A stretch of 64,000 bases of DNA, taken from the NCBI RefSeq assembly GCF_005490985.1, contig NZ_CP027869.1, forward strand, positions 1,488,001 through 1,552,000, written 5' to 3'. Shown in pieces: positions 47,359-57,416 of the stretch (the stretch's first letter is position 1; every line of letters starts with the position of its first letter). The translations under genes were made by a program, and so were the position numbers. Under the pieces are notes generated by a model. That model made no database searches. It was not told the DNA's origin and saw only the letters and a program-made list of their open reading frames with translations. Source of the DNA: Curtobacterium sp. SGAir0471 (GTDB lineage Bacteria; Actinomycetota; Actinomycetes; Actinomycetales; Microbacteriaceae).

Positions 47359-48783
47359 TCAGACGCCGAAGTACAGCTCGTACTCGAACGGGTGCGGACG
47401 CTGCGCGAGCGGGAGGATCTCGTTCTCACGCTTGTAGTCGATCCACGTCTGGATGAGGTCCTCGGTGAAGACGTTGCCCTTCGTGAGGAACTCGTGGTCC
47501 GCCTCGAGCGCCTCGAGCGCCTCGTCGAGCGAGCCCGGCACCTGCGGGATGCCCTTGGCCTCCTCCGGGGGGAGCTCGTAGAGGTCCTTGTCGACCGGCT
47601 CGTGCGGCTCGATGCGGTTCTGGATGCCGTCGAGGCCCGCCATCAGCTGCGCGGCGAACGCGAGGTACGGGTTGCCCGAGGCGTCCGGCGCGCGGAACTC
47701 GATGCGCTTCGCCTTCGGGTTCGTGCCCGTGATCGGGATGCGGATCGCAGCGGAGCGGTTGCCGGCCGAGTAGACCAGGTTGACCGGCGCCTCGAAGCCC
47801 TTGACCAGGCGGTGGTACGAGTTGATCGACGGGTTCGTGAAGGCGAGCAGCGCCGGGGCGTGCTTCAGGATGCCGCCGATGTACCAGCGCGCGGTGTCGG
47901 AGAGACCGCCGTAGCCGTTCTCGTCGTAGAAGAGCGGCTTGCCGTCGTTCCAGAGCGACTGGTGGGTGTGCATGCCCGAGCCGTTGTCGCCGAAGAGCGG
48001 CTTCGGCATGAACGTGGCGACCTTGCCCCACTGGTCGGCCGTGTTCTTGACGATGTACTTGAACTTCAGGATGTCGTCCGCGGCGTGGACCATCGTGTCG
48101 AACTTGTAGTTGATCTCCTGCTGGCCGCCGGTGCCCACCTCGTGGTGCGAGCGCTCGAGGACGAAACCTGCCTCGATCAGCTTGAGGGTGATGTCGTCGC
48201 GCAGGTCCGCTGTCTTGTCGACGGGGGAGACCGGGAAGTAGCCGCCCTTGTACGGGGTCTTGTTGGCGAGGTTGCCGCCCTCTTCCTCGCGACCGGTGTT
48301 CCAGGCGCCCTCTTCCGAGTCGACCGAGTAGAACGACTTGTTCTGGGTGACCGAGTAGCGGACGTCGTCGAAGATGTAGAACTCGGCCTCGGGGGCGAAG
48401 AACGCGGTGTCCGCGATGCCCGTCGACGCGAGGTACTTCTCCGCCTTCTTCGCCACCTGACGCGGGTCGCGGCCGTAGATCTCGCCGTTCCGCGGGTTGT
48501 AGATGTCGAAGATCATGATCAGCGTGCGCTCGGCACGGAACTGGTCGATGTACGCCGTCGTCACGTCCGGGATGAGCTGCATGTCCGACTCGTGGATCGA
48601 CGCGAAACCGCGGATCGACGAACCGTCGAAGAGCTGACCGACCGAGAAGAAGTCCTCGTCGACCGTCGACGCCGGGATGTTGAAGTGCTGCTGGACACCG
48701 GGCAGGTCCGTGAAGCGGATGTCGAGGAACTTGACGTCCGTGTCCTTGATGAAGGCGAGCACCTCGGAGGAATCGCTGAACAT
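47359..48783 (-). CDS. glnA: Glutamine synthetase type I (main GlnA)
   Basis: 474 aa, ATG at 48783 with AGGAG upstream. It assimilates ammonium into glutamine. Motifs: [69 protein letters not shown] and [21 protein letters not shown] holds Tyr402, the expected AMP attachment site acted on by GlnE (38733-41705). A normal beta-type length of ~474 residues separates it from GlnA2 (445). Monocistronic; a terminator follows. Confidence 0.97.
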   Translation of the reverse strand: MFSDSSEVLAFIKDTDVKFLDIRFTDLPGVQQHFNIPASTVDEDFFSVGQLFDGSSIRGFASIHESDMQLIPDVTTAYIDQFRAERTLIMIFDIYNPRNGEIYGRDPRQVAKKAEKYLASTGIADTAFFAPEAEFYIFDDVRYSVTQNKSFYSVDSEEGAWNTGREEEGGNLANKTPYKGGYFPVSPVDKTADLRDDITLKLIEAGFVLERSHHEVGTGGQQEINYKFDTMVHAADDILKFKYIVKNTADQWGKVATFMPKPLFGDNGSGMHTHQSLWNDGKPLFYDENGYGGLSDTARWYIGGILKHAPALLAFTNPSINSYHRLVKGFEAPVNLVYSAGNRSAAIRIPITGTNPKAKRIEFRAPDASGNPYLAFAAQLMAGLDGIQNRIEPHEPVDKDLYELPPEEAKGIPQVPGSLDEALEALEADHEFLTKGNVFTEDLIQTWIDYKRENEILPLAQRPHPFEYELYFGV

Positions 48784-48926
48784 GTGTGTCGATCTCCTGG
48801 GGGGTAGGTGATGGCGAGAGGTGCCGCGGGTGCACCCTCCGACGAGGCTATTGACACCGGGTTTCCCGGACATGACTGCATTGTTTCGTGCGTGTTACGG
48901 GGTCGCCGGTCGCCTACCCTTGGAGC

Positions 48927-49397
48927 ATGGCCCGCAGCACCACCCCGCCCTCGGCGTCCTCCGCACACCCCGGTGGGGAGCACCCGGACGGCTGGCCCGG
49001 CAAGGACCTCGGCCTCCCCGAGGACGGTCCGCGCAGCGTCGGCCGCATCGGCCGCCGCGTGGTCGGACTGCTCATCGACGGGATCCTGGCCAACCTCGTC
49101 GCCTACGTCACGGGAGTGTGGTCGCCGCTCGAGGGCTCCGGTGACATCGCCCACACGTGGATCCAGCTCGCGATCTTCGCCGTGCTCCAGGTGCTGTTCA
49201 TCTGCACGTTCTCGGGGTCGTTCGGCCACCTGTGCGTCGGGCTCCGCGTCGTCCCGATCCGCGGCGGCTACGTCGGGGTGTGGCGGCCGATCGTCCGCAC
49301 GGTGCTGCTCTGCCTGGTCGTGCCGGCGCTCATCATCGACCGAGACAGCCGTGGCGCGCACGACCGCATCGCCGGGACGGTGCTCGTCCGGCGCTGA
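48927..49397 (+). CDS. RDD family membrane protein
   Basis: 156 aa, ATG six bases after TACCCT. A 35-residue polar N-terminus precedes the RDD domain: VGRIGRRVVGLLIDGILANL, then two more hydrophobic segments (IQLAIFAVLQVLFICTFSGS; IVRTVLLCLVVPALIIDRDS), and the tail GAHDRIAGTVLVRR. The family's function is not settled. It is divergent from glnA, a neighbourhood seen in other actinobacteria. Confidence 0.9.
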   Translation: MARSTTPPSASSAHPGGEHPDGWPGKDLGLPEDGPRSVGRIGRRVVGLLIDGILANLVAYVTGVWSPLEGSGDIAHTWIQLAIFAVLQVLFICTFSGSFGHLCVGLRVVPIRGGYVGVWRPIVRTVLLCLVVPALIIDRDSRGAHDRIAGTVLVRR

Positions 49398-49600
49398 CCG
49401 GCGGGAGCGCGCGGCGGCGCCGGGCGCGGCGCGCGCTTCGCTCGGCCGTGGCGGCTGCCGGGCGTGGTGGGCGCGGCGGCTCGGGTGTGCTGGGCGTCGT
49501 CTCGCCCGGTGCAGCACGCGGCGTGGAGTTCGACATCGCGCTGGTCGATCGACGCGCGCGATGTCGAACGATGCGTGGACATCTTGTGCGTGTGCATCAT

Positions 49601-49638
49601 CCGACGTTGCACGCGTCGATCGACGCGTGCAACGTCGG
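49601..49638. repeat. Perfect 38-bp palindrome
   Basis: Arms of 19 bases (49601-49619 and 49620-49638) meet around CGA|TCG with no loop. The arm begins CCGACGTTGCACGCG. It differs in sequence from the R family. Confidence 0.9.
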
Positions 49639-49702
49639 CCAGGCGGGCGGACGGTCACGCGCGAGACGCCGGTGCCCGGGACGCCGGGCTCCCCGGAACG
49701 GG

Positions 49703-49736
49703 CGACGCCCCCGACCTGGCACGGTCGGGGGCGTCG
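49703..49736. terminator. Terminator hairpin between RDD and DUF4191 genes
   Basis: CGACGCCCCCGACC (49703-49716), loop TGGCAC, GGTCGGGGGCGTCG (49723-49736). It is a perfect 14-bp GC stem, 21 bases from the DUF4191 stop. Confidence 0.85.
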
Positions 49737-49756
49737 GCGATCAGGGGGTCGGTCGA

Positions 49757-50470
49757 TCAGCGCGGTCGGCCGGCACGCGCCCGCATCGGGTCCATGCCCT
49801 TCGGGATCGCCGCGGCCGGGCTGTGCGTCAGGGAGTCGAGACGGTTCGCGACCGCCAGGACCTCGTTCCGGTTGAGCGCCTTCTTGTACTTGTTCATCGC
49901 CCGGGGCAGCTTGTGCAGCGTCACGCCGTCCTCGTCGTCGTCCACGTGGACCACGTGCACCGGGACGTTCGGGACGATCCGCTGGACCTTGCGGCGCTCC
50001 TCGTCCACCTGGCGCTTCAGGTTGCCGCGCTGCCCCTCGGTGATGAGCACGACGCCGGGGGTGCCCACCGCACGGTAGACGGCGGCCTGCGACCGACCGT
50101 GCACCGCGACGGGCATCTCGCTCGAACGCCACTGACGACGCAAGGAGTTCGACAGGACCGCTCCCACGGCACCGGGCTGCCCGGCGATCTGCGAGTACGC
50201 GGCACGCTCGGCCAGGCGGCCGAGGACGATGAGGAAGAGCAGCACACCGAGCAGCACGCCGGCAACGATCCACAGCGTGATCGCCAGCCAGTTCTGCCCC
50301 GGCAGGAGCAGCGCGAGCAGCACGCCCGCCACGACGGGGCCGACGAACGCCAGCAGGAACCACCAGACGGACTTCGGGTCGGCCCGACGGGTCATCGTGA
50401 AGACCTGGTACATCTGCTTGAGACGACCCGGCTCCTTCGCCGTCGTTGCTTGGGGAGTGCTGCGTGCCAT
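49757..50470 (-). CDS. DUF4191 domain-containing membrane protein
   Basis: 237 aa, ATG at 50470. It starts with a basic segment (EPGRLKQMYQVFTMTRRADP). Two adjacent membrane helices follow, about 40-62 and 66-86 (VWWFLLAFVGPVVAGVLLAL; LWIVAGVLLGVLLFLIVLG), then a cytosolic domain with QIAGQPGAVGAVL, RAVGTPGVVLITEGQRGNLK and VHVVHVDDDEDG. This is the DUF4191 layout, found widely in actinobacteria, often near lipoate genes; its function is unknown. Here lipoate-using sucB and lpdA lie nearby. Confidence 0.9.
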   Translation of the reverse strand: MARSTPQATTAKEPGRLKQMYQVFTMTRRADPKSVWWFLLAFVGPVVAGVLLALLLPGQNWLAITLWIVAGVLLGVLLFLIVLGRLAERAAYSQIAGQPGAVGAVLSNSLRRQWRSSEMPVAVHGRSQAAVYRAVGTPGVVLITEGQRGNLKRQVDEERRKVQRIVPNVPVHVVHVDDDEDGVTLHKLPRAMNKYKKALNRNEVLAVANRLDSLTHSPAAAIPKGMDPMRARAGRPR

Positions 50471-50597
50471 GCGACCAGGATACGGCCTCGACCATCGCTC
50501 GCAGACCGCCGACCACCAGGCTGTGGGCGAACACCGTCCTCCACAGATCCCGCCTTCCGGCCTGGAGGCTCCCCCCACCTCGGCGAGGCTCCTCACC

Positions 50598-51548
50598 ATG
50601 GACACGACGGCAGCCAGCAGACGGTGGTGCGGCGCACGGGATCCGGTCGCGTTCTCGAGGTGGGTCGCGGACCGCGCGGCGGGCGTCGGCCCGCACCTCG
50701 CGCCCGTGACCCGCGTCGGCAGGTGTCCGCAGGGGCACCTCGCGGCCGAGGTGCTGCACCCGGCGACCCGTTCACTCGAGGACACCCTGGACGTGCTCGG
50801 GGTCCCGACCGAGGGCGTCGCCGTCACCCTCACGGTGCCCCTGCTCGAGCTCGCTGCGCGGGCACGATCGGGTGCCGTCGAGCTCGGTGTCGTGGCCCTG
50901 GGCGCCGTCGGGGTCGACGAGACCGGAGCGATCGTCGTGGCCGATCGCCCTCCCGGGGCGGTCGATGCCTGCGCCGACGGGCCGCCCGCGGCTCCCGGCG
51001 CCGAGAGCGGTGCGGAGCCAGGTCCGAGCGCCCGCGCGCAAGCCGGTTCCGACACCCGCGCGCAAGCCGGTTCGAGCACTCGCGAGCAGGCCGGTTCGAG
51101 CGCCCACGCGGGAGCCGGTCTGCCGCACCCTCGCGACCTCGACGGTGCCCGACAGCTGGTGACGGCCGCCCGGATGGTCTGGGACCGTGTCGACTCCCGG
51201 TCGGAGGCGCGGCACACCCTCGACCCGGCCCTCGACACTGCCCGTGACGGGGATGCCGACGCGGTCACCGGGGCGCTCGGCCTCGTCGTCGGCGCCGCTC
51301 CTCCCAGACCGGTGCGCTGGGACGTGCCGGCCCCGACGTTCCCGGACGAGGAACCCGCCGGAGCAGGAGCCTGGTCGGTCGACTCGATCGTGCCGACCGG
51401 CGTCGTCGGGATGCTGACCCGGGCGGTGCTCGACGTCCTCGAGCGAGGGGTCCCGGTGGGCCACCGGCACCGGGTGCCGGTGCGGCACGCCGTGGTCGGC
51501 GCGGTGGTCGCCGGCGGCCTCGTCACCGCGGCGACCAACCTCCGCTGA
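50598..51548 (+). CDS. Hypothetical protein with internal octapeptide repeats
   Basis: 316 aa, ATG start. No known domain is recognised. The N-terminal part has RCPQGHLAAEVLHPATRS and VAVTLTVPLLELAARAR. Residues ~135-175 are low-complexity with an eight-residue repeat (RAQAGSDT, RAQAGSST, REQAGSSA). The C-terminal part is more regular and ends in a weakly hydrophobic helix (HAVVGAVVAGGLVTAATNLR). It is convergent with sucB, with a terminator between them. Confidence 0.6.
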   Translation: MDTTAASRRWCGARDPVAFSRWVADRAAGVGPHLAPVTRVGRCPQGHLAAEVLHPATRSLEDTLDVLGVPTEGVAVTLTVPLLELAARARSGAVELGVVALGAVGVDETGAIVVADRPPGAVDACADGPPAAPGAESGAEPGPSARAQAGSDTRAQAGSSTREQAGSSAHAGAGLPHPRDLDGARQLVTAARMVWDRVDSRSEARHTLDPALDTARDGDADAVTGALGLVVGAAPPRPVRWDVPAPTFPDEEPAGAGAWSVDSIVPTGVVGMLTRAVLDVLERGVPVGHRHRVPVRHAVVGAVVAGGLVTAATNLR

Positions 51549-51634
51549 CCGGCGCCGGACACCGGACGCCGACCGGAACGCCGGACGGTGCCCGGAACGC
51601 CGGACGGCCCCGAGCCGCCGGACGGTGCCCGGAA

Positions 51635-51679
51635 CGCCGGACGGCCCCGGTCCCACGAGGGGAACGGGGCCGTCCGGCG
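51635..51679. terminator. Terminator hairpin between 50598-51548 and sucB
   Basis: CGCCGGACGGCCCCG (51635-51649), 15-base loop, CGGGGCCGTCCGGCG (51665-51679). The left side lies in a block where a ~33-base unit (GACGGTGCCCGGAACGCCGG...) is directly repeated between 51580 and 51650. Confidence 0.85.
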
Positions 51680-51696
51680 CGGATCGGACCGTCGGA

Positions 51697-53211
51697 TCAG
51701 TACCCGAGGTTCGGGCCGAAGTTGCCCTCCTCGAGGCGGTTCTTCACCGCGACGAGGTACCGCGACGCATCCGCACCGTCGATGATCCGGTGGTCGTACG
51801 ACAGGGCCAGATAGACGAACGAACGGACCGCGATCGCCTCCTGCCCGTCGACCTTGACGACCGCCGGGCGCTTCGTCACGATGCCCGTGCCGAGGATCGC
51901 CGACTGCGGCAGGAACACGACGGGGGTGTCGAACAGCGCGCCACGCGAACCGGTGTTGGTCAGCGTGAAGGTGCCGCCGGCGAGCTCGTCCGGCTTGAGC
52001 TGGTTGTTCCGAGTGCGCTCGGCGAGGTCCGCGATCGCCTTCGAGAAGTCGGCGAGCGACAGGCCCGAGGCGTCCTTGATGACCGGCGTCAGCAGACCGC
52101 GCTCGGTGTCGACCGCGATCGAGACGTTCTCGTGGTCCGGGTAGACGATCTCGTCGCCCTCGACCGTGGAGTTGATCTTCGGGTGCGCCTTGAGCGCCTC
52201 GGACGCCGCGAGGGCGAAGAACGGCATGAAGCTGAGCTTCGAACCGGTCTTCTCGAGGAACTCCGCCTTGTTCGCGTCACGGAACTGCGCGACCTTCGTC
52301 ACGTCGACCTCGACGACACTGGTGAGCTGCGCGGTCGAGGTCATCGACTGCACGGCTCGCTCGGCGACGACCTTGCGGAGGCGCGACATCTTCTCGCGGG
52401 TTCCGCGGAGCGGCGAGGTCTCGGCCACGAACGGACCGGCGGCAGCGGCGGCCGGAGCCGACGAACCGGCGGACGACGCCTTCGCGGCGGCGGCGAGCAC
52501 GTCCTCCTTGCGGATGCGGCCACCGACACCGGAGCCGGTGACGGTCGACAGGTCGACACCCTGCTCGTTGGCGAGCTTGCGGACGAGCGGCGTGACGTAG
52601 CCGGAGGCCGAGGCGTCCTGGTTCGGGTTGGGCACCGACGCCGAGGCGGTCGCACCCGAGGCGGCCGGAGCAGCGGCCGGGGCCGGTGCGGCGGCCGGGG
52701 CCGGCGCGGCAGCCGGAGCCGGGACCGCGGCCGGGACGGCGGCGGGCGGCGGGACCGGAGCAGCCTGCGGGACCGGGGGAGCCGACGGTGCCTGCGGTGC
52801 GGCCGGCTGGGTCTGACCGTCCGGGGTCGGGTCGGCGCGCTGCGGCTCCGGAGCCTTCTGCTCCTCGCCCTGCTCGGTGCTCGGAGCCGTCTCCGGCTCG
52901 CTCTGCTCGGCGGCAGCGGCGTCCTGGTCCGCACCCTGCTCGTCGGAGGAACCGCCGTCGGAACCCGAGCCGGAACCGTCGCCGATCTTCACCAGCGCGG
53001 TGCCGACCTCGACGGTCTCGTCCTCCTGGACGAGGATCTCCTCGACGACGCCGGCGATCGGCGACGGGATCTCGGTGTCGACCTTGTCGGTCGAGACCTC
53101 GAGCAGCGGCTCGTCGACCTCGACCCGGTCACCGACGTTCTTCAGCCATCGGGTGACCGTGCCCTCGGTGACGCTCTCGCCGAGCGCCGGGAGGTTGACG
53201 GATTCGCTCAT
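51697..53211 (-). CDS. sucB: 2-oxoglutarate dehydrogenase E2 component (dihydrolipoamide succinyltransferase)
   Basis: 504 aa, ATG at 53211. One lipoyl domain at 1-80 with lysine 43 in [17 protein letters not shown] linker of ~125 residues very rich in Ala/Pro/Glu follows, then the E3/E1-binding domain ([33 protein letters not shown]). The catalytic acyltransferase domain has [20 protein letters not shown] and [16 protein letters not shown] (catalytic His/Asp). It transfers succinyl from lipoate to CoA. In some actinobacteria the same protein serves pyruvate dehydrogenase, which cannot be excluded. It follows lpdA in the same direction with a 73-base gap. Confidence 0.93.
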   Translation of the reverse strand: MSESVNLPALGESVTEGTVTRWLKNVGDRVEVDEPLLEVSTDKVDTEIPSPIAGVVEEILVQEDETVEVGTALVKIGDGSGSGSDGGSSDEQGADQDAAAAEQSEPETAPSTEQGEEQKAPEPQRADPTPDGQTQPAAPQAPSAPPVPQAAPVPPPAAVPAAVPAPAAAPAPAAAPAPAAAPAASGATASASVPNPNQDASASGYVTPLVRKLANEQGVDLSTVTGSGVGGRIRKEDVLAAAAKASSAGSSAPAAAAAGPFVAETSPLRGTREKMSRLRKVVAERAVQSMTSTAQLTSVVEVDVTKVAQFRDANKAEFLEKTGSKLSFMPFFALAASEALKAHPKINSTVEGDEIVYPDHENVSIAVDTERGLLTPVIKDASGLSLADFSKAIADLAERTRNNQLKPDELAGGTFTLTNTGSRGALFDTPVVFLPQSAILGTGIVTKRPAVVKVDGQEAIAVRSFVYLALSYDHRIIDGADASRYLVAVKNRLEEGNFGPNLGY

Positions 53212-53284
53212 CGGGTGGGCTCCTGTTCGCGGGTTGCTGTGGTGGTGGATGTCATTGTCTCGGTGCGCACGGTGGACGTGGTCG

Positions 53285-54658
53285 TCACAGCGCGTGCAGC
53301 GGCTTGCCCGCGAGGTGGAGGAAGGCCTCGCCCAGCGCCTCGTTCTGCGTCGGGTGGGCGTGGACGAGCGGTGCGACGTCCTCCGGGTGCGCCTCCCAGT
53401 TCACCGCGAGCTGCGCCTCACCGATGAGCTCGCCGACGCGCGCGCCGATCATCGAGACACCGACGACCGGGCCGTCGACGACGCGGACGACCTTGACGGC
53501 ACCCGAGGTCCCGATGATGTGGCTGCGGCCGTTGCCCGCGAGGTTGTACTCGTAGAAGTCGACCTTGTCCTTGCCGTACTGCTCCTCGGCCTTGGCCTGG
53601 GAGAGACCGACCGACGCGACCTCGGGGTCGGAGTAGGTGACCTTCGGGATGTTCGTGTCCGAGATCACGACGGGGTTCAGGCCCGCGATCTCCTCGGCGA
53701 CGAAGATGCCCTGCTGGAAGCCGCGGTGCGCGAGCTGCAGGCCGGGGACGATGTCGCCGACGGCGTAGACGTTCGGCAGGTTGGTGGCGAGGCGCTCGTT
53801 CGTGGTGACGAACCCGCGGTCCATCGCGACGCCGACCTCGTCGAAGCCCATGTTCTGCGTCAGCGGGCCACGGCCGACCGCGACGAGGAGCACGTCGCCC
53901 TCGTAGGTCTTGCCGTCCTCGAGCGTGACGACCACGCCGTTCTCGTGCTGGTCGACGTGGTCGAAGCGGACACCGAGCGAGAACTCGATGCCGCGCTTGC
54001 GGAACGCGCGCTCGAGCTGCTTCGACATCGACTCGTCCTCGGCGGGGATGAGGTGGGGGAGGCCCTCGACGATGGTCACCTCGGCGCCGAAGGACTTCCA
54101 GACGCTGGCGAACTCGACACCGATGACGCCACCACCGAGGATGACGACCTTGTTCGGCACGTAGTCCATCTTCAATGCGGTCTCGGACGTGATCACGCGG
54201 CCGCCGATCTCGAGGCCCGGCAGTGACTTCGAGTAGGAACCCGTGGCGAGCACGACGTTCTTGCCGGTCACGGTCTGGTCGCCGACCTGCACGGTGTTCT
54301 GCGAGGTCAGGCGGCCCCAGCCCTCGACGACGGTGATGCCGCGGGCCTTCACGAGCCCCTGCAGGCCCTTGTACTTCGAGCTGATGACGCCCTGCTGGTA
54401 GTCGATGACCTTCGGCACCTCGACGCCGGCGAACTCGGCGACGACGCCGTACTTCTCCGCGTCGCGGGTTGCGTCGGCGACCTCGGCGGCGTGGAGCAGC
54501 GCCTTGGTGGGGATGCAGCCGCGGTGCAGGCAGGTCCCTCCGAGCTTGTCTCCCTCGATGAGCGCGACGCTCATGCCGAGCTCAGCGGCTCGGAGCGCAG
54601 CGGCGTAGCCACCACTGCCGCCACCGAGGACCACGACGTCGTAAGTCTGTTCCGTCAC
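53285..54658 (-). CDS. lpdA: Dihydrolipoyl dehydrogenase (E3)
   Basis: 457 aa from GTG 54658, where GGGAG lies nine bases upstream; an in-frame TTG three codons earlier is possible. FAD motif [20 protein letters not shown]; redox disulfide [19 protein letters not shown] motif [28 protein letters not shown]-terminal catalytic His-Glu in [12 protein letters not shown]. It re-oxidises dihydrolipoamide for the 2-oxo acid dehydrogenase complexes and sits directly upstream of sucB. Confidence 0.95.
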   Translation of the reverse strand: MTEQTYDVVVLGGGSGGYAAALRAAELGMSVALIEGDKLGGTCLHRGCIPTKALLHAAEVADATRDAEKYGVVAEFAGVEVPKVIDYQQGVISSKYKGLQGLVKARGITVVEGWGRLTSQNTVQVGDQTVTGKNVVLATGSYSKSLPGLEIGGRVITSETALKMDYVPNKVVILGGGVIGVEFASVWKSFGAEVTIVEGLPHLIPAEDESMSKQLERAFRKRGIEFSLGVRFDHVDQHENGVVVTLEDGKTYEGDVLLVAVGRGPLTQNMGFDEVGVAMDRGFVTTNERLATNLPNVYAVGDIVPGLQLAHRGFQQGIFVAEEIAGLNPVVISDTNIPKVTYSDPEVASVGLSQAKAEEQYGKDKVDFYEYNLAGNGRSHIIGTSGAVKVVRVVDGPVVGVSMIGARVGELIGEAQLAVNWEAHPEDVAPLVHAHPTQNEALGEAFLHLAGKPLHAL

Positions 54659-54811
54659 CTGGTGCAACTCCCTCGTGCGTGTCGGGATCCCGGTCGGACC
54701 CCACTGGACACCGCGGCGGCGGCGTCCGACGGTCGGACCGCATGGTTCCGGTCCCGTCCCGCTGGTTCCGGCGGACGCGCGTCGGTGCGCAGCCCGCCGG
54801 ACACCAACCTA

Positions 54812-56293
54812 CTACCTGGACTGGAGCTCTTCTGCGAGCCCGATGAGCGTCCGGACCATGACGCCGGTCGCTCCCTTGCCGAGCCAGCCGTACCCGCCGC
54901 CCTTGTGCTCGGAGGGCCCGGCGATGTCGAGGTGCGCCCACGGGATGCCCTCGCCGACGAAGCGCTCGAGGAACTTGCCGGCGAGGAGCATGCCGCCTGC
55001 CGGGTTGCCGACCGTCGCGTTGACCATGTCGGCCACGTCGCTGGCGAGTCGCGCGTCGAGCTCCTCGGGCAGCGGCATCGGCCAGATCGGCTCGGCCACG
55101 GCGTCGGCGACCGCACGGACACGGGCGACCAGGTCGTCGCTGCCCATCAGGCCGGTGGTGCGGTCGCCGAGTGCGACGACCTGCGCACCGGTGAGCGTCG
55201 CGACGTCGACGATCGCGTCGGGCTGCTCGAGCGAGGCGGCGGCCATGCCGTCACCGAGGACGAGTCGACCCTCGGCGTCGGTGTTGGTGACCTCGACGGT
55301 CTTGCCGTTCTTGAGCGTGAGCACGTCGCCGGGGCGCGTCGCGGAGCCGGACGGCATGTTCTCGGCGAGGCAGAGCCAGGCGGTGACCCTGGTGTCGAGC
55401 CCGAGGCGCGCGGCGGCGATCGTCGCGGCGAGCACGGTCGCGGCGCCGGTCATGTCGGTCTTCATGCCGAGCATCGACGCGGCGGGCTTCAGCGAGAGGC
55501 CGCCGGAGTCGAAGGTGATGCCCTTGCCGACGAGGGCGAGGTGCTTCGCGGCCGACGCCGGTTCGTAGCGGACGACGACCAGGCGCGGCGGTCGCTCCGA
55601 CCCGCGCCCGACGCCGAGGATGCCGCCGAAGCCCTGCTCCTCGAGCTGCTGCTCGTCGAGGACCTCGACGGTGAGCGGCAGGCCCTCCGCCTGGGCGACC
55701 GCGACGTCGGCGACGTCCGCCGGACCGAGGTCACCGGCGGCCGTGTTCACGAGGTCGCGGACGAGCGCTGCCGCGTCCGCGACGATCGCCGGGCGGACGG
55801 TGGTGTCGGCGGCGGTGTCGGCCGGTGCGACGACCTCGATGCGCTGGTCGCCCCGCGTCGGGGCGGTCGTGCCCGTGCCCTTGTGGCGGGTGAAGGCGTA
55901 GGAACCGAGTGCCGCGCCCTCGAGGGCGGCGTCGACGAGCTCGGCGCTGTCGGTGGGGAGTGCGAGCGCGATCGACGACACCTGGGGCAGCTGTCGGACG
56001 GCGCTGCCGGCGGCGGCCCGGACGGACGCCGCGTCGACCGTCGAGCCCAGGCCGACGAGTGCGATGCCGGTGGCGGCGACGCCGGTCCCGGGCAGGCGGA
56101 CGAGCTGGTCCTTCGCGCCGGTGACGCCGATGGACCCGAGGTCGAGGTCGGCGAGGGCGTCGAGCGCCCCGGTGGCCGAGGGGACGATCGCGGGGGAGCC
56201 GCCGTCGGTGCCCGCGCGGACGCCGAGCACGAGGACGTCGGCGGCGACGTCGGAGGGGGTCGAGGTGGTGGTGGAGAGCGTCGGTCGGACCAT
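54812..56293 (-). CDS. pepA: Leucyl aminopeptidase (M17 family)
   Basis: 493 aa, ATG at 56293 located six bases after TAGGCT. The C-terminal catalytic half has GKGITFDSGGLSLKPA (metal Lys/Asp), MKTDMTGAATVLA, and the signature NTDAEGRLVLGDG, followed by DVATLTGAQVVALG. The N-terminal half is the less conserved macro-like domain. It is a cytosolic two-metal hexameric peptidase, transcribed in the same direction as lpdA and sucB but with its own promoter. Confidence 0.95.
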   Translation of the reverse strand: MVRPTLSTTTSTPSDVAADVLVLGVRAGTDGGSPAIVPSATGALDALADLDLGSIGVTGAKDQLVRLPGTGVAATGIALVGLGSTVDAASVRAAAGSAVRQLPQVSSIALALPTDSAELVDAALEGAALGSYAFTRHKGTGTTAPTRGDQRIEVVAPADTAADTTVRPAIVADAAALVRDLVNTAAGDLGPADVADVAVAQAEGLPLTVEVLDEQQLEEQGFGGILGVGRGSERPPRLVVVRYEPASAAKHLALVGKGITFDSGGLSLKPAASMLGMKTDMTGAATVLAATIAAARLGLDTRVTAWLCLAENMPSGSATRPGDVLTLKNGKTVEVTNTDAEGRLVLGDGMAAASLEQPDAIVDVATLTGAQVVALGDRTTGLMGSDDLVARVRAVADAVAEPIWPMPLPEELDARLASDVADMVNATVGNPAGGMLLAGKFLERFVGEGIPWAHLDIAGPSEHKGGGYGWLGKGATGVMVRTLIGLAEELQSR

Positions 56294-56378
56294 GCGCCAA
56301 GCCTAGCCAGCACGTGTTCGCCGAGAGCGTCGGGTCAGTGCGCGGGACCGGTCGGGGGTGCCGCCTAGCATGGGGACG

Positions 56379-57302
56379 GTGAACCACCCCGAGGACCTGT
56401 ACTCCGCTCCCGACGGCGCGCCGACCGTCCCGGCCGGGCTGCACCTGGTCGCGGGCCTGACCGGCTTCGTTGACGCGGGCGGTGCCGTCGCGCAGGTCGC
56501 GGCGTCGATCCTCGACGGCCTCGAGCACGAGCTGGTCGCTGAGTTCGACCCGGACGTCCTGCTCGACTGGCGTGCCCGCCGTCCGGTCATCACGTTCGAG
56601 CACGACCACATCACCGCCGTCGAGCCGCCGCGTCTGGCCCTCCACCTGGTGCGCGACGAGCTCGGGCAGCCGTTCCTCTTCCTCACCGGGTACGAGCCCG
56701 ACTTCCAGTGGAACCGCTTCGTCGACGCGGTCACGGGGCTCGCCGAGCGCCTGCACGTGGCCGACACCACCTGGCTGCAGGCCATCCCGATGCCCGTCCC
56801 GCACACGCGCCCGATCAGCCTGACGGTGTCGGGGACGCGTGCCGACCTCATCGAGCAGATGAGCGTCTGGAAGCCGGAGACCCAGGCACCCGCGAACGTC
56901 CTGCACCTGGTCGAGCACCGGCTGACGCAGCTGGGCGAGCAGGTCACCGGGCTCGTCCTGCTCGTCCCGCACTACCTCGGCGACACCGAGTTCCCCGACG
57001 CCGCGGTCACCGCGCTGTCCAGCATCTCGGCGGCGACCGGCCTGATCTTCCCGACCGACGCCCTGCGTGAGTCGGACCGCGAGTTCCGTACCCGCGTCGA
57101 CGAGCAGGTCGCGGGCAACCCCGAGCTGCAGCGCCTGGTCGGCGTGCTCGAGGAGCGGCACGACACCTACATGGAGGGCAACCCGGTCGCGTCGCCCCTC
57201 ACGAACGTCGACGGCGAGGTCCCGACCGCCGACGCCATCGCGGCCGAGCTCGAGCGCTTCCTGGCCGACCGTCGGTCCGACGGCGACGCACCGACCGACT
57301 GA
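56379..57302 (+). CDS. PAC2 family protein (proteasome-assembly chaperone-like)
   Basis: 307 aa from GTG 56379, seven bases after TAGCAT; an ATG at 56370 overlaps that box. The PAC2 pattern is clear: LHLVAGLTGFVDAGGAVAQV, VITFEHDHITAVEPPRLAL, FLTGYEPDFQWNRFVDAV, IPMPVPHTRPISLTVSGT, and LVPHYLGDTEFPDAA. The family resembles archaeal/eukaryotic proteasome chaperones; its bacterial role is unknown. It is divergent from pepA across an 85-base spacer that holds both -10 boxes. Confidence 0.9.
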   Translation: MNHPEDLYSAPDGAPTVPAGLHLVAGLTGFVDAGGAVAQVAASILDGLEHELVAEFDPDVLLDWRARRPVITFEHDHITAVEPPRLALHLVRDELGQPFLFLTGYEPDFQWNRFVDAVTGLAERLHVADTTWLQAIPMPVPHTRPISLTVSGTRADLIEQMSVWKPETQAPANVLHLVEHRLTQLGEQVTGLVLLVPHYLGDTEFPDAAVTALSSISAATGLIFPTDALRESDREFRTRVDEQVAGNPELQRLVGVLEERHDTYMEGNPVASPLTNVDGEVPTADAIAAELERFLADRRSDGDAPTD

Positions 57303-57326
57303 CGGCGGGCTGACCGGCACCGCGTC

Positions 57327-57375
57327 CGGCCTGGAGGCTCCTCCACAGCCCGCACCGAGCCTCCCGTCCTCCACA
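57327..57375. repeat. Degenerate copy of the dispersed palindromic repeat, R9
   Basis: CCGGCCTGGAGGCTCC and later GAGCCTCCCGTCC keep the outer arms, but the centre (CTCCACAGCCCGCACC) no longer pairs well. It follows the PAC2 gene. Confidence 0.5.
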
Positions 57376-57416
57376 GCGTGGGTCGGGCGCGGGGCGCGCG
57401 TCGGTAGCCTTGTCGG

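Larger units (their letters stand above)
49398..49756. other. Convergent intergenic region with a series of hairpins
   Basis: No gene is supported in 359 bases. It contains hairpin GTTCGACATCGCGC/GCGCGATGTCGAAC (49528-49569), a perfect 38-bp palindrome (49601-49638), and a terminator (49703-49736). The first two share the apical text GTCGATCGACGCG. Confidence 0.75.

Noticed and set aside
37374..48783. Treating the two glutamine synthetases as a recent duplication
   Set aside because: They differ in length (445 and 474 aa), in active-site context and in neighbours; both belong to long-separated groups typical of actinobacteria.
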